A DNA stretch of 64,000 bases from Brachynemurus nebulosus (GCA_035578155.1 JAPWDM010000001.1:75582972-75646971); one strand, 5' to 3'. Positions 33,929-44,472 are shown, counted from the first letter of the stretch. The notes: generated by a model not told the origin, from the letters alone. Numbers and translations: made by a program.

Positions 33929-34070
33929 ATAGTGTAAAATACGTGGGAAAAGCTTATTTCTCACTCATATGAATTGTTGCACTCGTCCTGCGGGCTCGCG
34001 CAACAAACTCATATTCGTGAGAAATAAGCCTTTTTTCCCACTTATTGTACAATACACTATTTTACTTGAC
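33929..34070. repeat. Hairpin cassette, family 2
   Basis: The ends are ATAGTGTA and TACACTAT. The stem is GTGGGAAAA.GCTTATTTCTCAC paired with GTGAGAAATAAGC...TTTTCCCAC, then CATATGAATTGTTGC paired with GCAACAAACTCATATT (imperfect). The loop is CTCGTCCTGCGGGCTCG. No frame. Confidence 0.82.
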
Positions 34071-34508
34071 ATTTGCTCATTAATGTGATTTTACTAAAAT
34101 GATTCTGTGATGCAAAAATGGTGTTAGTATGATTTTATCTTCCTCATTAATAAGGCTGCAATACTTTTATGAAAATAATAATTGAATTTCCATAGGAACG
34201 CTATAAGTTACCATTGAAATTTTCCTTGTGTAGTTTTGAAGTGAACAGTCATACCCTACGTTTAGACATACGATTTTGAACGAATGTTAATCGAATCGAA
34301 CGAAAATCGTATAACAATTGGATGTGCAAACTAGTGATCGAATTGCGATCGTATGGCCTTCGATTTTGAAACGATTTTTATAATAAATTTAAGTAAAAAA
34401 TAAGAACATTTAATGAAATTAGAAATAGATTAAAAATTTTATTCTATTGATTTAAAATTTATCTTCAATTTTATTTAAATCAAAGAGGAAAAAAGTCGCA
34501 GAAAAAAT
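34071..34508. other. Spacer with inverted-word repeat
   Basis: 34255-34380 has palindromic words (ACATACGATTTTGAACGA, GATCGAATTGCGATCGTATG, CGATTTTGAAACGATTTTT) that may be another small foldback. From 34385 the sequence matches the flank of the 14361-14499 cassette (inverted). Confidence 0.5.
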
Positions 34509-34632
34509 ATAGTATTCTACTCGCTTGCAATGGCTATTACTCACTTAAATGCCTTACGACACTCGCATCGTGTCGTAATTTAATCTTCGTGAGTAATAGC
34601 TATTATTATCAGCTCGTTGAATAATACACTAT
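34509..34632. repeat. Hairpin cassette, family 1 copy 2
   Basis: ATAGTATTCTACTCGC at the left opposes GCTCGTTGAATAATACACTAT at the right. The stem GGCTATTACTCAC pairs with GTGAGTAATAGC, and the inner stem TTACGACACTCG pairs with CGTGTCGTAA. Inverted copy of 14361-14499. Confidence 0.82.
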
Positions 34633-34645
34633 TTTTTATTATATA

Positions 34646-35107
34646 CTAGCTTTTGTCTGCAGCCTCGTCCGCGTGAAGCCGTTGAAGATTAACTAGTTGT
34701 ACCCACTATGTCGTTATCGACTCCAGGCAGACGAATTCGTGGACAAAAGCTAGATTTCATATAAACTTTTATTTCCTATTTTATCTTGGTGTTCGTTTAT
34801 ATTACTAAAGGAACCGCTTTACAAAATTTCACGTTTCTAGATTTAGTGGTTTCCTATATAAATTTTTATTCCGTATTCTACTCCCTTAGGGTATGATCTT
34901 TCAAAATTCTTTCTTAGTGCTTATCAACATTATGCAAGAAATCTCTGTAAAAAATTTTATGATTCTAAATCCAATAATTTTCTATATAAATTTTTTATTC
35001 CCTATCTAGGAGATGAATTTTAACATTTCATGTATTCTACAGTACTCTCGAGATTATGACGAATTCAGCACCACCTTTTTCACAAAAATCTATCAAGCCG
35101 TTTAGGC
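34646..35107 (-). mobile_element. Helitron 3' end (minus), other end unclear
   Basis: On minus it ends GACAAAAGCTAG before T. A GC-rich hairpin-forming stretch lies upstream (TTCACGCGGACGAGGCTGCA), as in Helitrons. The body has TTTCACGTTTCTAGATTTAG-type phrases common to insect copies. The 5' end is not found; a MITE interrupts at 35108. Confidence 0.55.
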
Positions 35108-35570
35108 TGGTCGTCCTTTGGATGCGAAAACGTGAGATATTTGATTCAGACGATTACGCACGTTTGTCGTTCGTCCGAAACGATATGTCTACTGTCCGTC
35201 CACTAGCTCAATATTCGTCAGTATTTTTATTTTTAATTTTTTTCTTCTCAAGCCATAAATGCTATAAAAATACGTAAAAAACAATTTATGGCACGTAATA
35301 TGCAAAGGTACACACAGTTATAATTGTAATTTACCTTCAGTTTCATTTCAATAAAAATAAAAATCTCATGGAACGGATTTCGTCGCGCGACAAAATCCAA
35401 ACAAAATTGGATCTGTTCACATGTCGCAATTATACGTACGAAAACGGACGTACGAGACGCTGCCAATGGGCGAGGATGTATAGCTTCACAGCTGTTTGCA
35501 TCGTTCGTCTGTTTTCATGCGTATTCGTCCGAATTAAATATCGCACGTTTCCGCATCTAAAGGACGACCA
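35108..35570. mobile_element. MITE with ~60 bp imperfect inverted ends
   Basis: The left end TGGTCGTCCTTTGGATGCGA is matched on minus by TGGTCGTCCTTTAGATGCGG, with pairing continuing through AAACGTG.GATATTT. TTAGGC occurs just outside both ends but spacing is uneven, so the target duplication is uncertain. Two short frames inside are consequences of the arms. Confidence 0.7.
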
Positions 35571-35791
35571 GCATTAGGCTGCAATTTGCGTCACAGAAAC
35601 ATATGTACATACCACTCCTTCAACACATAAACCTCCTACTGGTGCCGTCGAAACTAAAAACAAAACACCTATAAATTTCAGAATTTTGAATTTTTTGTAG
35701 ATCTTTCTGTGGTATCTTTATGTTAACTTTTTTTTATATGTACGTAAATCTTATTCTGTACATAAAAGACCGAAAATTAGATTTTCATTAC
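35571..35791. other. Intron next to the kinesin exon
   Basis: No feature seen apart from the donor site of the exon at 35791. Confidence 0.4.
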
Positions 35792-35973
35792 TTGTTTAAA
35801 TTGTGCTTGCAGTAAGAGGTTCTTCAAATATGCAACTTCTTCTTTCAGTTCTCGAATAATTCTAACCGTTGGATCTTCATTAACAGTGGGTTCATTGATT
35901 ATATGTTTCGCTCTTTGTCCGAATCTTAAAGTGTTCACAGTTTCGCTATAACAGGAACTAGACGGTGAAATAG
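35792..35973 (-). CDS. Kinesin-3-like motor domain exon (C-terminal end of motor)
   Basis: A 182 nt exon bounded by TTATTTTGTAG| at 35973 and |GTAATG at 35791. It encodes ISPSSSCYSETVNTLRFGQR, then AKHIINEPTVNEDPTVRIIR, then ELKEEVAYLKNLLLQAQFKQ. This is the alpha-6 region (ETVNTLRF.QRAK), followed by the VNEDP..RIIREL.EEV neck typical of kinesin-3 family motors (KIF1/13/16B, STARD9). It should be a microtubule motor working in the cytoplasm. The rest of the motor must lie upstream on minus, beyond 36 kb; I did not find it. The exon begins in phase 1 and ends in phase 0, matching the acceptor at 12166. Confidence 0.88.
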
Positions 35974-37388
35974 CTACAAAATAAAGAAATGATAAAATAT
36001 GAACAGAAGTAAATACATTATACATGCACTGCGTAAGAAGAAACTAATTTGATATAGACATTAGTAGTTATTAAATTATAGAAATGATAAAATAAGTTAA
36101 TTATACATAAATGCACAAATTTTCCTATAGATTATATTAGCAATAAATTATATATTATTAATATTTTAACACGCAGTTAAAAATGTAATCATCAATTTCG
36201 CGTTTGCTCAATTCATTTTGAAAAATGTTGCTTTTAGTTGTTCATATAATTTGACATGACCATTATCAACCCTCAATCTCACATGTACAAAAATCACATA
36301 AGTAAAAAAGGACATACATAATTGTTTGTACATATATCAAAAAAGGATAGACAGTGCGTTTCGCTACTGCCTATGGTAATAATCTTTTATTTATACTGTG
36401 GTGTAATATATAAAACAAGATGAGGAAAATCCGAAAATCACACAGTCAAGGTTACTTAACGAATTTCGGCAAGCAGAGTCTATTGATAGAAGATAACTCC
36501 AGGGGTAGTCTTATAGGGTCCGAATTTTGAAATTCGGCTTTAAGTTAGGAGTCTTCAAAGTTTAAATTTTTTACGTAAGTTAAACGTAAAGCAAAGCTGT
36601 TCGTTAATTTCTGTATAAACGTATTCTGTTTAAATAAACAGTTAATTGATTTTTTGCACGATCATGTATTTTCATGCATTTACCGATCCTGTTGACAATG
36701 CTGATAAATTACATTTCTCGAACGTTTGTTTATATCCATGGCAACCAAAAAATAACAGTGCGGTAAGTGAAATAGATGCGTGGTAAGTAAATTGGAGTGT
36801 AGTAAGTGAAATTAGCTCAAAAATGATTGTAATTATTTATTTATATTGACATTAAAGGTACAATTTGAACAATTAGGAAAATAAATCGATTTATATGAAA
36901 ATTTTCACTAGTTTGCACATTATTATTATTATTGTTGGCATTAGCCTCATATTTTATTGACATTTCAAAAGGTCGTTCAATTATTAAAATTTTCTGTGGT
37001 TTTCATATATAATAATCTTCTAATAATCTTCCTTTCATTTTACGAGAATAAATTTGCAACCAAAAATAAAATGCTTCACCAATTTCGTTATTCTCAATAA
37101 TATTAGTGTTTAAATAACTACTTTCCTCAATTTTTTTAATAGAAAATTCAAAAAAATATTCACGCCAATGATACATTGACACGTAATTGTTTATTTACAA
37201 ATGTAGTTGTCAATTGTCACTACAAAAATTCGTATTAGTTGCTATATGTTTATAATATTTATTCACGGCATTCTATGTCATAACATAGAAATATAAATTT
37301 CACCTATATTATCCGAATTTTATTTTTTATTTAATATATTTTTATTTTTTAATTGTTTTAGATCGATCGTGCAAAAAATATTATACAA
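35974..37388. other. Intronic DNA upstream of the kinesin exon
   Basis: No coding region recognised on either strand. 36755-36835 repeats the word GTAAGTGAAA / GTAAGTAAA three times at ~30 bp spacing. Confidence 0.4.
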
Positions 37389-37512
37389 TACACTATGTGT
37401 TAAGTGCATTTACTGGTCTCGGAAATTGCAAAAACTCGACCCTGTGGGTCTCGTTTTCGCAACATTTTCTCGATCAGTAAAAGCAACTTACCGAACTTAT
37501 ATTGTAAAATAC
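37389..37512. repeat. Hairpin cassette, family 3
   Basis: TTAAGTGCATTTACTGGTCTCG pairs imperfectly with CTCGATCAGTAAAAGCAACTTA, and AAATTGCAAAAACTCG with TCGTTTTCGCAACATTTT. The loop ACTCGACCCTGTGGGTCTCG resembles that of family 2. The right end TTGTAAAATACTATTT resembles the others. Confidence 0.72.
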
Positions 37513-37648
37513 TATTTATCTATTATTCAAATGATTGGTTAGCTGTAACAACTACTGTCGTATACATTTTTAGTCGAATTTTCACCAAAAAAATTAGACT
37601 ATTACATTATATTCAAGGTCAACGGATCGAGTCGAGAATGGATTTTAA

Positions 37649-37868
37649 CCCTTAACTACTGACGTACGTATGTGGTACGTCGCTTAAATCATTTTTCAAT
37701 GTATGTAAGGTCGTTGATTAAAAAATAATTTTTTAATCAACGAACTTACAAACAAGTATAATGTTCACCCTACATAATTATTATGTTTCAGAGCACCTAC
37801 TGTATATAGAAACATGTCATTCGTACGTCAGTGGGGAAGTAACAAAATTACACGTCAGTGGTTAAGGG
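37649..37868. mobile_element. 220 bp TTAA-flanked MITE (piggyBac-like)
   Basis: TTAA at both borders. The ends CCCTTAACTACTGACGT and (minus) CCCTTAACCACTGACGT are inverted. A 16 bp perfect hairpin TCGTTGATTAAAAAAT / ATTTTTTAATCAACGA lies near the middle. CCCT tips after TTAA are usual for piggyBac. Confidence 0.88.
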
Positions 37869-38617
37869 TTAAATCCGTTTTAGGATCCGTTTTATTTTTA
37901 TATTCTGAAGAATATATATAAGGTGAAAGTACCAAATGTTGACAGCGATCCATTAGTTGACAATTTTTTTTTTATAGAGCTTATACTAAGGGTGATATTT
38001 AAGACAGGTTAACGTGTCCGGCCTCACTTGGTTCTTTAAAGCATATATTTCCATGAAAAATATATCAGTTGGTAACATTGGTCATGACAGATACAGATTA
38101 TGCGCTTTTAGTTCTAGAGTGCACATGCAGTTGTAAAATTGCTCTCTATATTAATTTTTTTTATTTAGTCCCACGTAAAAATTGGTTATAATTATGTTAT
38201 TTTTATTGTTTTTATAAGGGCTCTTGTTTAATGGTAGTTCAAAAGCACTAACATAGTTTTAAGGTTAGAGTAAGGGGGTTGTCAACAATTGGAACTATTG
38301 TTTCCAGACAAGTTCCTATAGTTGACATCTGTGTCAACTAAAGCAACACCATTACTTTTCTTAAACTTTCTTATTTTTATGAAAAAACTATTTGGTTAAT
38401 ATCATACTGAGAAATGAGTTATATCAGATACTCGGGTCCAATAATTGACATAGCTGTCAACTAAAGGAACATGTAACATGTCAACTTCAGGAACGTAAAG
38501 TACAACAAATTCAAAAATAAATGAAAAAATTGATACTAATATTTTTTACTTGTTACGATTCTCTCTTCTAGAACTATGCCGCGACAAAATAAAAAATTGA
38601 AATTATATTATCTAGAA

Positions 38618-39360
38618 CAGTGTTTTTGAACCTTTTCATGGCGCGACCCCCCTGGTATGGAAAAATATTTCGCGACCCCCCTAGTATAGAAAAATATTTC
38701 GCGACCCGTATCCTCTGCTATTTCTAACTTTTATTCTGTTATAAATATCGAATCCGTTCATCATTATTGATTATTATTTTCAGTTAGGTGTCAATTAAAT
38801 ACCTACGTAACAAAGGACTTTAAACAGACATATTTTTATATCGACATCCAAGTTGTCGACTTATAGTCGACTATAGAGACATAGCGCAACGTGATAAGCC
38901 CTGCGTGGAGCATCAAGCGAGCAAAGGATGACACTTTTGAATTCTTTGAATTGTGAATTCACTTTGAATTGTGTTTAAATTTATTGAATTGACTTGTTGT
39001 TTGTTTAGTAGTTGCTCACTGTCTTTTATTGTCTAATATCCAGAATTCTGTGCTCATTGTAATTATTGAAAATGGATGAGTTTCTGGAAAGATATGCACA
39101 ACCGTCAACTTCAAGTTCCAATGAGAGTAATGAAACAAAACAAAGAAAAAGCGCTTGTATAACGATAATTATTTAAAACTCGGATTTATTGTTATTGAAA
39201 ATAAGCCGCAGTTATTTGTTTTGAAATTTTATTAAGCGAAAATATAAAACCATCACATTAATGTAACCTTTAATTAACCTTTTCTTTATTAAATATTATA
39301 TATTGAACTAGAGTGGTTTTATTGTTAAAGTAACTGCGACCCACAGGTTGAAAAACACTG
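38618..39360 (+). mobile_element. hAT element, internally deleted, inside the pogo-like gene
   Basis: The ends CAGTGTTTTTGAACCTTTTC and (minus) CAGTGTTTTTCAACCTGTGG are hAT-type. Octamers ATCTAGAA (38610-38617) and CTCTAGAA (39361-39368) match 7 of 8. GCGACCCCCCT-type sequence lies near the left end. 743 bp, it retains the start of its transposase. Confidence 0.88.
39072..39226 (+). pseudogene. hAT transposase N-terminal remnant
   Basis: MDEFLERYAQPSTSSSNESN, then a shift, then YNDNYLKLGFIVIENKPQLF. This is the usual start of animal hAT (ZBED5-like) transposases, 'MD.FL.R' then 'YL..GF' and 'PQC..C'. The zinc-finger cysteines and all later domains are missing. Confidence 0.75.
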
Positions 39361-40717
39361 CTCTAGAAGATTTGTAAAATGCTATTGGAGCCCTAAGGCG
39401 TGGTTCATTAATAAATGCTGCTAGTAAAGAATTTAAGGTTCCTTGAACCCACAATTAAATATAAATTAGAAGGAAAATATGAACTGCATTGCTGTATGGG
39501 ACTCGAAACAACACTTACTAAGACCAAAGAGGAAATTTTAGTAAGATGGATATGCTCAGTGGCGGATGCCAGATTTCCTGTAACCAGACTTCAGCTTTTA
39601 GATTCTGTTCAAATACTTATAAAAAAAATAAACAGGCCCAATAAATTTACAAGTAACCGACCAGGCAGAAAATGGTATGACTGCATTTTACGCCAGCATC
39701 CTATTATTTCAGAACGATTGGTACAAAATTTGACGAAGGCTCCTTCTGAAATTACAGAACAAAAAATCCGTAACTGGTTTAATGAAGTTATTAACCATTT
39801 TAGAACCAATAATATTGGAGACGCTCTTAGAGATCCAAATAGAATTTTTAATCTTGATGAAACAGCTTTTTTCATAGCTCCTGAAGGTATTAAATGTTTA
39901 ATGCGGAACGGCGAAAAACTAGCTTATAATTTTATCACTAACGATGATAAAGAATGCACAACTTCCCTTATAACAGTTTGTACCAATGGTACTATTCTAC
40001 CACCGATGATAATGGTCAGTTACGATTGAACTCCTGCATCGATATCAAGTTTAATGCTTAAAGGATGGGGCATGGGCAAATCGGAATCTGGATGGATGAC
40101 TGGGCAAACTTTTTACGAATACATTGCGAACTGTTTTTATCCCTGGCTTGTTAAAAATAACGTTGAATTCCAATCGCATTATTTGTAGATGGACACGTTC
40201 TCACCTTACTTTGCAGTTAAGTGACTTTTGTGTGGAGAAACAGATAGAACTAGTAGCACTCTTCCCAAATTCGACTCACATTCTCAAACCAATAGATGTA
40301 TCGGTTTTTCATCCTTTAACAAGTGGGTGGAAAACTGGTGTGCAACAGTATAAAATTGTCAATGATGGTGCTAAAATAAAAAAGGACAATTTTGGACCTC
40401 TACTTAAAAAAGTTCTTGATCAGACCATGACACCTAGAATGATCAAAAATGGATTTAGAACATGCGGTTTATTTCCCTTTGACCAAGATGGTGTTCCTTA
40501 TAATAAATTCTTTAAGAATGGAAATCATTCTAAAAATGCCAATCAACAAAAAAATATTGCAACGAGGACCGTTGATATCGTCGGTAGCAACGTTTAACCA
40601 GCGTAAACTTGCATAGAAAAAGGGAATTTGATACGATTTCGCACTTATGCCAACTGAAAGTTATAAAGTTATCACAATGAAACACTTATTAAAAGAATTG
40701 GCGTAAGTCGCCGGCAT

Positions 40718-40779
40718 AGCTAAGTGTGGTTGCGCGATGAAAAAAAAAATATTTTCCATCGCGTAACTACACTTAGCCA
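40718..40779. repeat. Hairpin cassette, family 4
   Basis: GGCTAAGTGTAGTTACGCGATGG (right, read on minus) opposes AGCTAAGTGTGGTTGCGCGATG. The loop is AT-rich. The flank TTATACAATACGTACTT resembles the ends of the other cassettes. Confidence 0.65.
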
Positions 40780-40929
40780 TCAGACGACAAATCAGTTTTA
40801 TACAATACGTACTTATAAAAATCATGTGAAAATTCGGGTATTCAAGACAAATTAAAATCAGAAGTAAAAAAGTAACTGAGTAGCCAGTATTTTTTTTATA
40901 TACTGAACAGTTTATGTCAAGGTGAACGT

Positions 40930-41450
40930 TTTAAAATACTACAGAGGCCGGTGGAACCTTTCCTTTTTTTCTACAAAGCTTCTGTTGAGCGATTTTCTTT
41001 TATGAGCCCGGCTTGGATCATCACGCTTCATTATCCAGCAGTAATTGCCCATCATGTTAATACTCCACTTTCCTCGTCACCTTCGCTCCATTTTCTTTAT
41101 ATCCTGGCGAAATCTTTCTTATTGTTCTTTAATCACTGTTCCTAAGTCTTCAGGAAAGTAGCTCAAATGCGAATGAAGGAAATAAACTAAGAGACTTATG
41201 ATGCAACCTAATCTTTGAAAATTTTGGATCATGTTATTTATGATATTTTCATAACTGGAACTTTTATGATTCCTAAGAAGTTTTAATAACTTTTTTTAAC
41301 GATACTCATGCTACCAATTCCATAGGAGTTCGTTTTCCATCGAAATTTCCACCTTTCATTAGTTTTCGTATCTCGGACTCTAAGACTTCACAAATTTTTT
41401 CGTAAGACCAAGCTTTATGTGTAAAAGGAGTAGTAAGATTTTCTCACGTG
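40930..41450 (-). pseudogene. Unidentified coding relic
   Basis: On minus, broken frames look protein-like: TPFTHKAWSYEKICEVLESE, then RKLMKGGNFDGKRTPMEL, and further on MMGNYCWIMKRDDPSRAHKR. The intervening stops and shifts show it is dead. The YCW..KRD and HKRK pattern seems familiar from insect transposon-encoded proteins but I cannot name the family. Confidence 0.4.
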
Positions 41451-41683
41451 GGACTAAATTCTATCGAACTATATTTTTCCTTTTTTAATTTCAAATATTA
41501 TCGAGTGCTTGTGAGACACTACTACGTATGACAAACTTTTGTTTGCATTTCAACACACGTAGTATTGATATGTTCACTAATCGTTCAGCTAAACTGAAAC
41601 TTTAAGCACTCGATTTCTTTGGTATAGTATGACCAAAAACCACATGTAAATTAAAAATCATAAAGTGATTGAAAAAATTATCC

Positions 41684-41739
41684 GGATCGGCCGGGAATCA
41701 AACCCAGGATCTCCTGGTAACTAGACAGGCGTGATAGCC
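41684..41739 (-). tRNA. tRNA-like remnant (minus, 5' part missing)
   Basis: On minus from GGCTATCACGCCTGTCTAGT through the anticodon stem and T arm (GGTTTGATTCC) to CCGATCC. The acceptor 5' strand and A box are missing. Not a functional gene. Confidence 0.55.
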
Positions 41740-41797
41740 AGTACTAATACACATAGGTGATTGAATGGGTGTCCGGTTCGGCCGCTTGCCGAGCATG

Positions 41798-41869
41798 GGA
41801 TCGTTGGTGTACAGGTTATCACGCCTGGCTAGTTATTAGGAGATCCTGGGTTCGATTCCCGGCCGATCC
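41798..41869 (+). tRNA. tRNA-like sequence 1 (anticodon loop CTAGTTA), probably pseudo
   Basis: 72 nt foldable as a cloverleaf: acceptor GGATCGT with CCGATCC (one mismatch), D arm TGGTGTACAGGTTATCA, anticodon stem CCTGG/TTAGG with loop CTAGTTA (AGT, Thr if real), T arm CTGGG-TTCGATT-CCCGG. The B box GGTTCGATTCC is perfect. Weak anticodon pairs and an A-box mismatch suggest a tRNA-derived repeat, not a gene. Confidence 0.5.
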
Positions 41870-42154
41870 GGATAATTTCTTCAATCACTTTGTGATTTTT
41901 AATTTACATGTGGTTTTTGGTCATACTATACCAAAGAAATCGAGTGCTTAAAGTTTCAGTTTAGCTGAACGATTAGTGAACATATCAATACTGCGTGTGT
42001 TGAAATGCAAACAAAAGTTTGTCATACGTAGTAGTGTCTCACAAGCACTCGATAATATTTGAAATTAAAACTGTAATTGTTTCTCGAATCAGAGAGAGTA
42101 CTAATACACATAGGTGATTGAATGGGTGTCCGGTTCGGCCGCTTGTCGAGCATG

Positions 42155-42226
42155 GGATCGTTGGTGTAGAGGTTATCACGCCTGACTAGTTACCAGGAGA
42201 TCCTGGGTTCGATTCCCGGCCGATCC
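42155..42226 (+). tRNA. tRNA-like sequence 2 (better preserved)
   Basis: Same structure as 41798-41869 but with the A box TGGTGTAGAGG and the B box GGTTCGATTCC intact. The anticodon stem is CCTGA/CCAGG with loop CTAGTTA. The same 5' leader GTACTAATACACATAGGTGA precedes both copies, so the repeated unit is larger than a tRNA, as in SINEs. TTTTTTT follows at 42233, a possible Pol III stop. Confidence 0.55.
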
Positions 42227-42249
42227 GGATAATTTTTTTAATCACTTTG

Positions 42250-43365
42250 TGATTTTTAATTTTAATATATTTTTCCTATAAAATGAATCAAAGCACCTTA
42301 TTAAGCATTAAATTTTGGACAAAAAATTTCATTGAGTCAAATTTCTATCACCAATATTTCACTTTCTACAAAGCCTTAAAAAATTTAAATTTTTTGAAAT
42401 TTTGCTTCTTTTTTACATTTTTTAAGCTGAACTATTAAAGATAGGACAAAAAATGACAATTTTGTAGTCCAACCGACTCTTTACAAAAAAGTTCCTGACA
42501 AAAGACCTAGCCGTACTTCCATGGCGCAACTACTCCCAATAGCAATTTGTATTAATAACTGTACTAACGGTATGGCGAGGCTATAAGTAATTGATATCTA
42601 CCACCTTCCCGGATAAAACCGAATAATTACGGAGATAACTAAAAAAATAATAAGAAATGAGTGCTTTATTCAAAAATTTTTTTCTCGGTAATATAAAAAA
42701 ATAATTCTAAATCTACAAGAAAGCAGACACTCTCTAAAATATTAAACATATTTATTAACATCCCAGTCCTCGTTATTAAGGATAATAACAAGGCTAAAAT
42801 TCGATTCAATGTTATTTTAATAGGGTTCCCATTGAGTTACCACCTCAAAAAAAAAATACAGTAATTGGGTCTTAGTCTACTTTATTACCATACCAAGTTT
42901 TATTTAAATTCAAAGGGTGCAACATATTTAAAAAATATTTTCCACCTTTAACCTGTCGAACAGCCCCTCCAGTTGGTCCGACCCTGGAATTAAGCATTCG
43001 AAAGCTCTTTAAAAATAAAGTGTGTGTCTAATAAAGTGTTTTTCCCTATCTCCTATAGTTTCTGAGATAATGAGGGAAAATCTAAAAAGGCTATAATCAA
43101 ATGTGAAGAATCTCCCCGAGATAGAAACTCACATCAGTTACATGAGTTACAGTTACATGAATTTGCGAATTTCTCAGGGGGTCTATCTAAAATAGAAAAT
43201 CATAAAAAATCTTAACAAGGAGTCGACGAGACAAAGAAGTCTGGGAACCACTGATCTAAACCCAACGGTTTGGGTGGGCTGTGCGCTGTCTGTCGATCAG
43301 TCAGTGTTAGAGATTTATTAAGTAGATATATAAATATAATATGATTTATATTTAATATATACGTA
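42250..43365. other. Spacer with a hAT terminus relic
   Basis: No gene seen. 43236-43251 (GTCTGGGAACCACTG) looks like a lone hAT end. The rest is AT-rich. Confidence 0.5.
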
Positions 43366-43553
43366 TACAGGGTGTAAAATAAATAAGTCTCATCCTTTTG
43401 AGAGATGGTTTATCTCGGTGTAAAATTGTCGAAGACATAAAAATTTTTTCGGAATTCGCTATCTGAAAAAATCGCATCCTACCCAGCTCATAGTTTAATA
43501 TAAATTTCTCTGAATACGCCTCTGACGAAACTAAAAATATTCGCACCCTGTAT
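43366..43553. mobile_element. Short MITE with CAGGGTG ends
   Basis: TATACAGGGTGTAAAATAA at the left and CGCACCCTGTATA at the right are inverted, each flanked by TA. A lone similar end (CACCCTGTATA) is at 54763. The short minus frame inside is fortuitous. Confidence 0.6.
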
Positions 43554-44138
43554 AATGAAAATTTTTTTTAAAATAAAAAAAAATTTTTTTTTATTTTACC
43601 ATAATATGTAAACATATTGTGTTGATTGTCGAACTTATATGTACTATATTGTACAAAGAAAAGCGAACAGTTTTTCATAAATTTTGATTAAAATAAGTTT
43701 ATGAAATATTTGTTTTAGTTTTTAAAATTTTGTAGTCTTTTATATCACAGTACATTATGAATACTGTAAAAACCATAACTCTGATATTAGTATTTGTATT
43801 ACACATTATTAATTTAGTAACAAATTACACTTATGAATTACCAAACAAATCAAGAAAAAGAACAGAACAGAACAATGAAAAAAACACATAAGAAAAATTT
43901 CCATGAGTTGTAATTTTTCAAAAATTTAAAACATTTTCTTTTAACTATCATAAAACATGAATTTTTAATTTTTGGTACATTGAAATTCCTAGTGACCTAC
44001 ACTGGTACAAAACTTCTTTCACTATCTATAAAAACTAAATATGTACATACATAGACATCTCATCGTCACAGTTTTGCCAAAATATTTCTTAAATAAATAA
44101 ACAAACATTTCTTTATAAGTTTGTATGGCTTGCATATA
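43554..44138. other. AT-rich spacer
   Basis: No recognised content. Confidence 0.4.
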
Positions 44139-44472
44139 GGGGAGAGTCTCCTATATTGGACTACTTTTTACATTTTTGTTTACAAGAAAACCAATAGAGA
44201 TACAACCATCATTTTTGATTGTCTGATTAATCAACCTTATAAAACAAAAATATTAATCGACTCTAGTTGAATTTTAAAAGGATTTTCCCGGGGGTAATCA
44301 TTTGGTCCAATTTAAGAGACTAGTATGCTAATTTGGACCGATTGGATCTCAAATTGGACCACCGTTAATAATAGCATAATCAAACGAAAGTTGAGAAAAA
44401 AGTTCAAAAACTATGATTTTATTATACTTTTATTATACTGTATTATAACGAAAATCATTATTACATAGTAAA

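Larger units (their letters stand above)
38577..40597 (+). pseudogene. Pogo/jerky-like transposase, disrupted
   Basis: Starts at ATG 38577 (MPRQNKKLKLYYLE), then is split by a hAT insertion (38618-39360). Beyond it the psq-type helix-turn-helix block reads NAIGALRRGSLINAASKEFK. A stop and frameshifts lead to the CENP-B/Tc5-type region (RPGRKWYDCILRQHP). The first catalytic Asp is in RIFNLDETAFFIAPEG. The VDGH motif with the second Asp is near 40183 in another frame. The C-terminal region follows (HILKPIDVSVFHPLTSGWK; RMIKNGFRTCGLFPFD). At least one stop and two or three frame changes make it a dead copy of a DDE (DDD) transposase. Confidence 0.85.
37921..40600 (+). mobile_element. Element F: pogo-like element with 'gttgaca' words, 3' end lost
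   Basis: The left tip AGGTGAAAGTACCAAATGTT follows TATATA and aligns with the tips of elements A-E. The words ATGTTGACA / AGTTGACA / GTCAACTA recur at 37938, 37956, 38282, 38328, 38334, 38446, 38455 and 38478. The transposase relic follows in the same orientation. No matching right end is visible. Confidence 0.72.
41484..42070. repeat. Palindrome with ~250 bp arms and tRNA-like sequence in each arm
   Basis: 41484-41734 is the inverted partner of about 41813-42070 (shared phrases CGAGTGCTTGTGAGACACTA, GTAGTATTGATATGTTCACT or its variant, CATGTGGTTTTTGGTCATAC). The centre carries GTCCGGTTCGGCCGCTTG. The inner end of each arm is a tRNA-like block. Confidence 0.88.

Noticed and set aside
35056..35577. 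Two frames of 73 and 69 aa as a small gene
   Set aside because: Both fall in the inverted arms of the MITE at 35108-35570.
41798..42226. Functional tRNA-Thr genes
   Set aside because: Acceptor mismatch, weak anticodon stems and a shared non-tRNA leader favour tRNA-derived repeats; kept only as tRNA-like.
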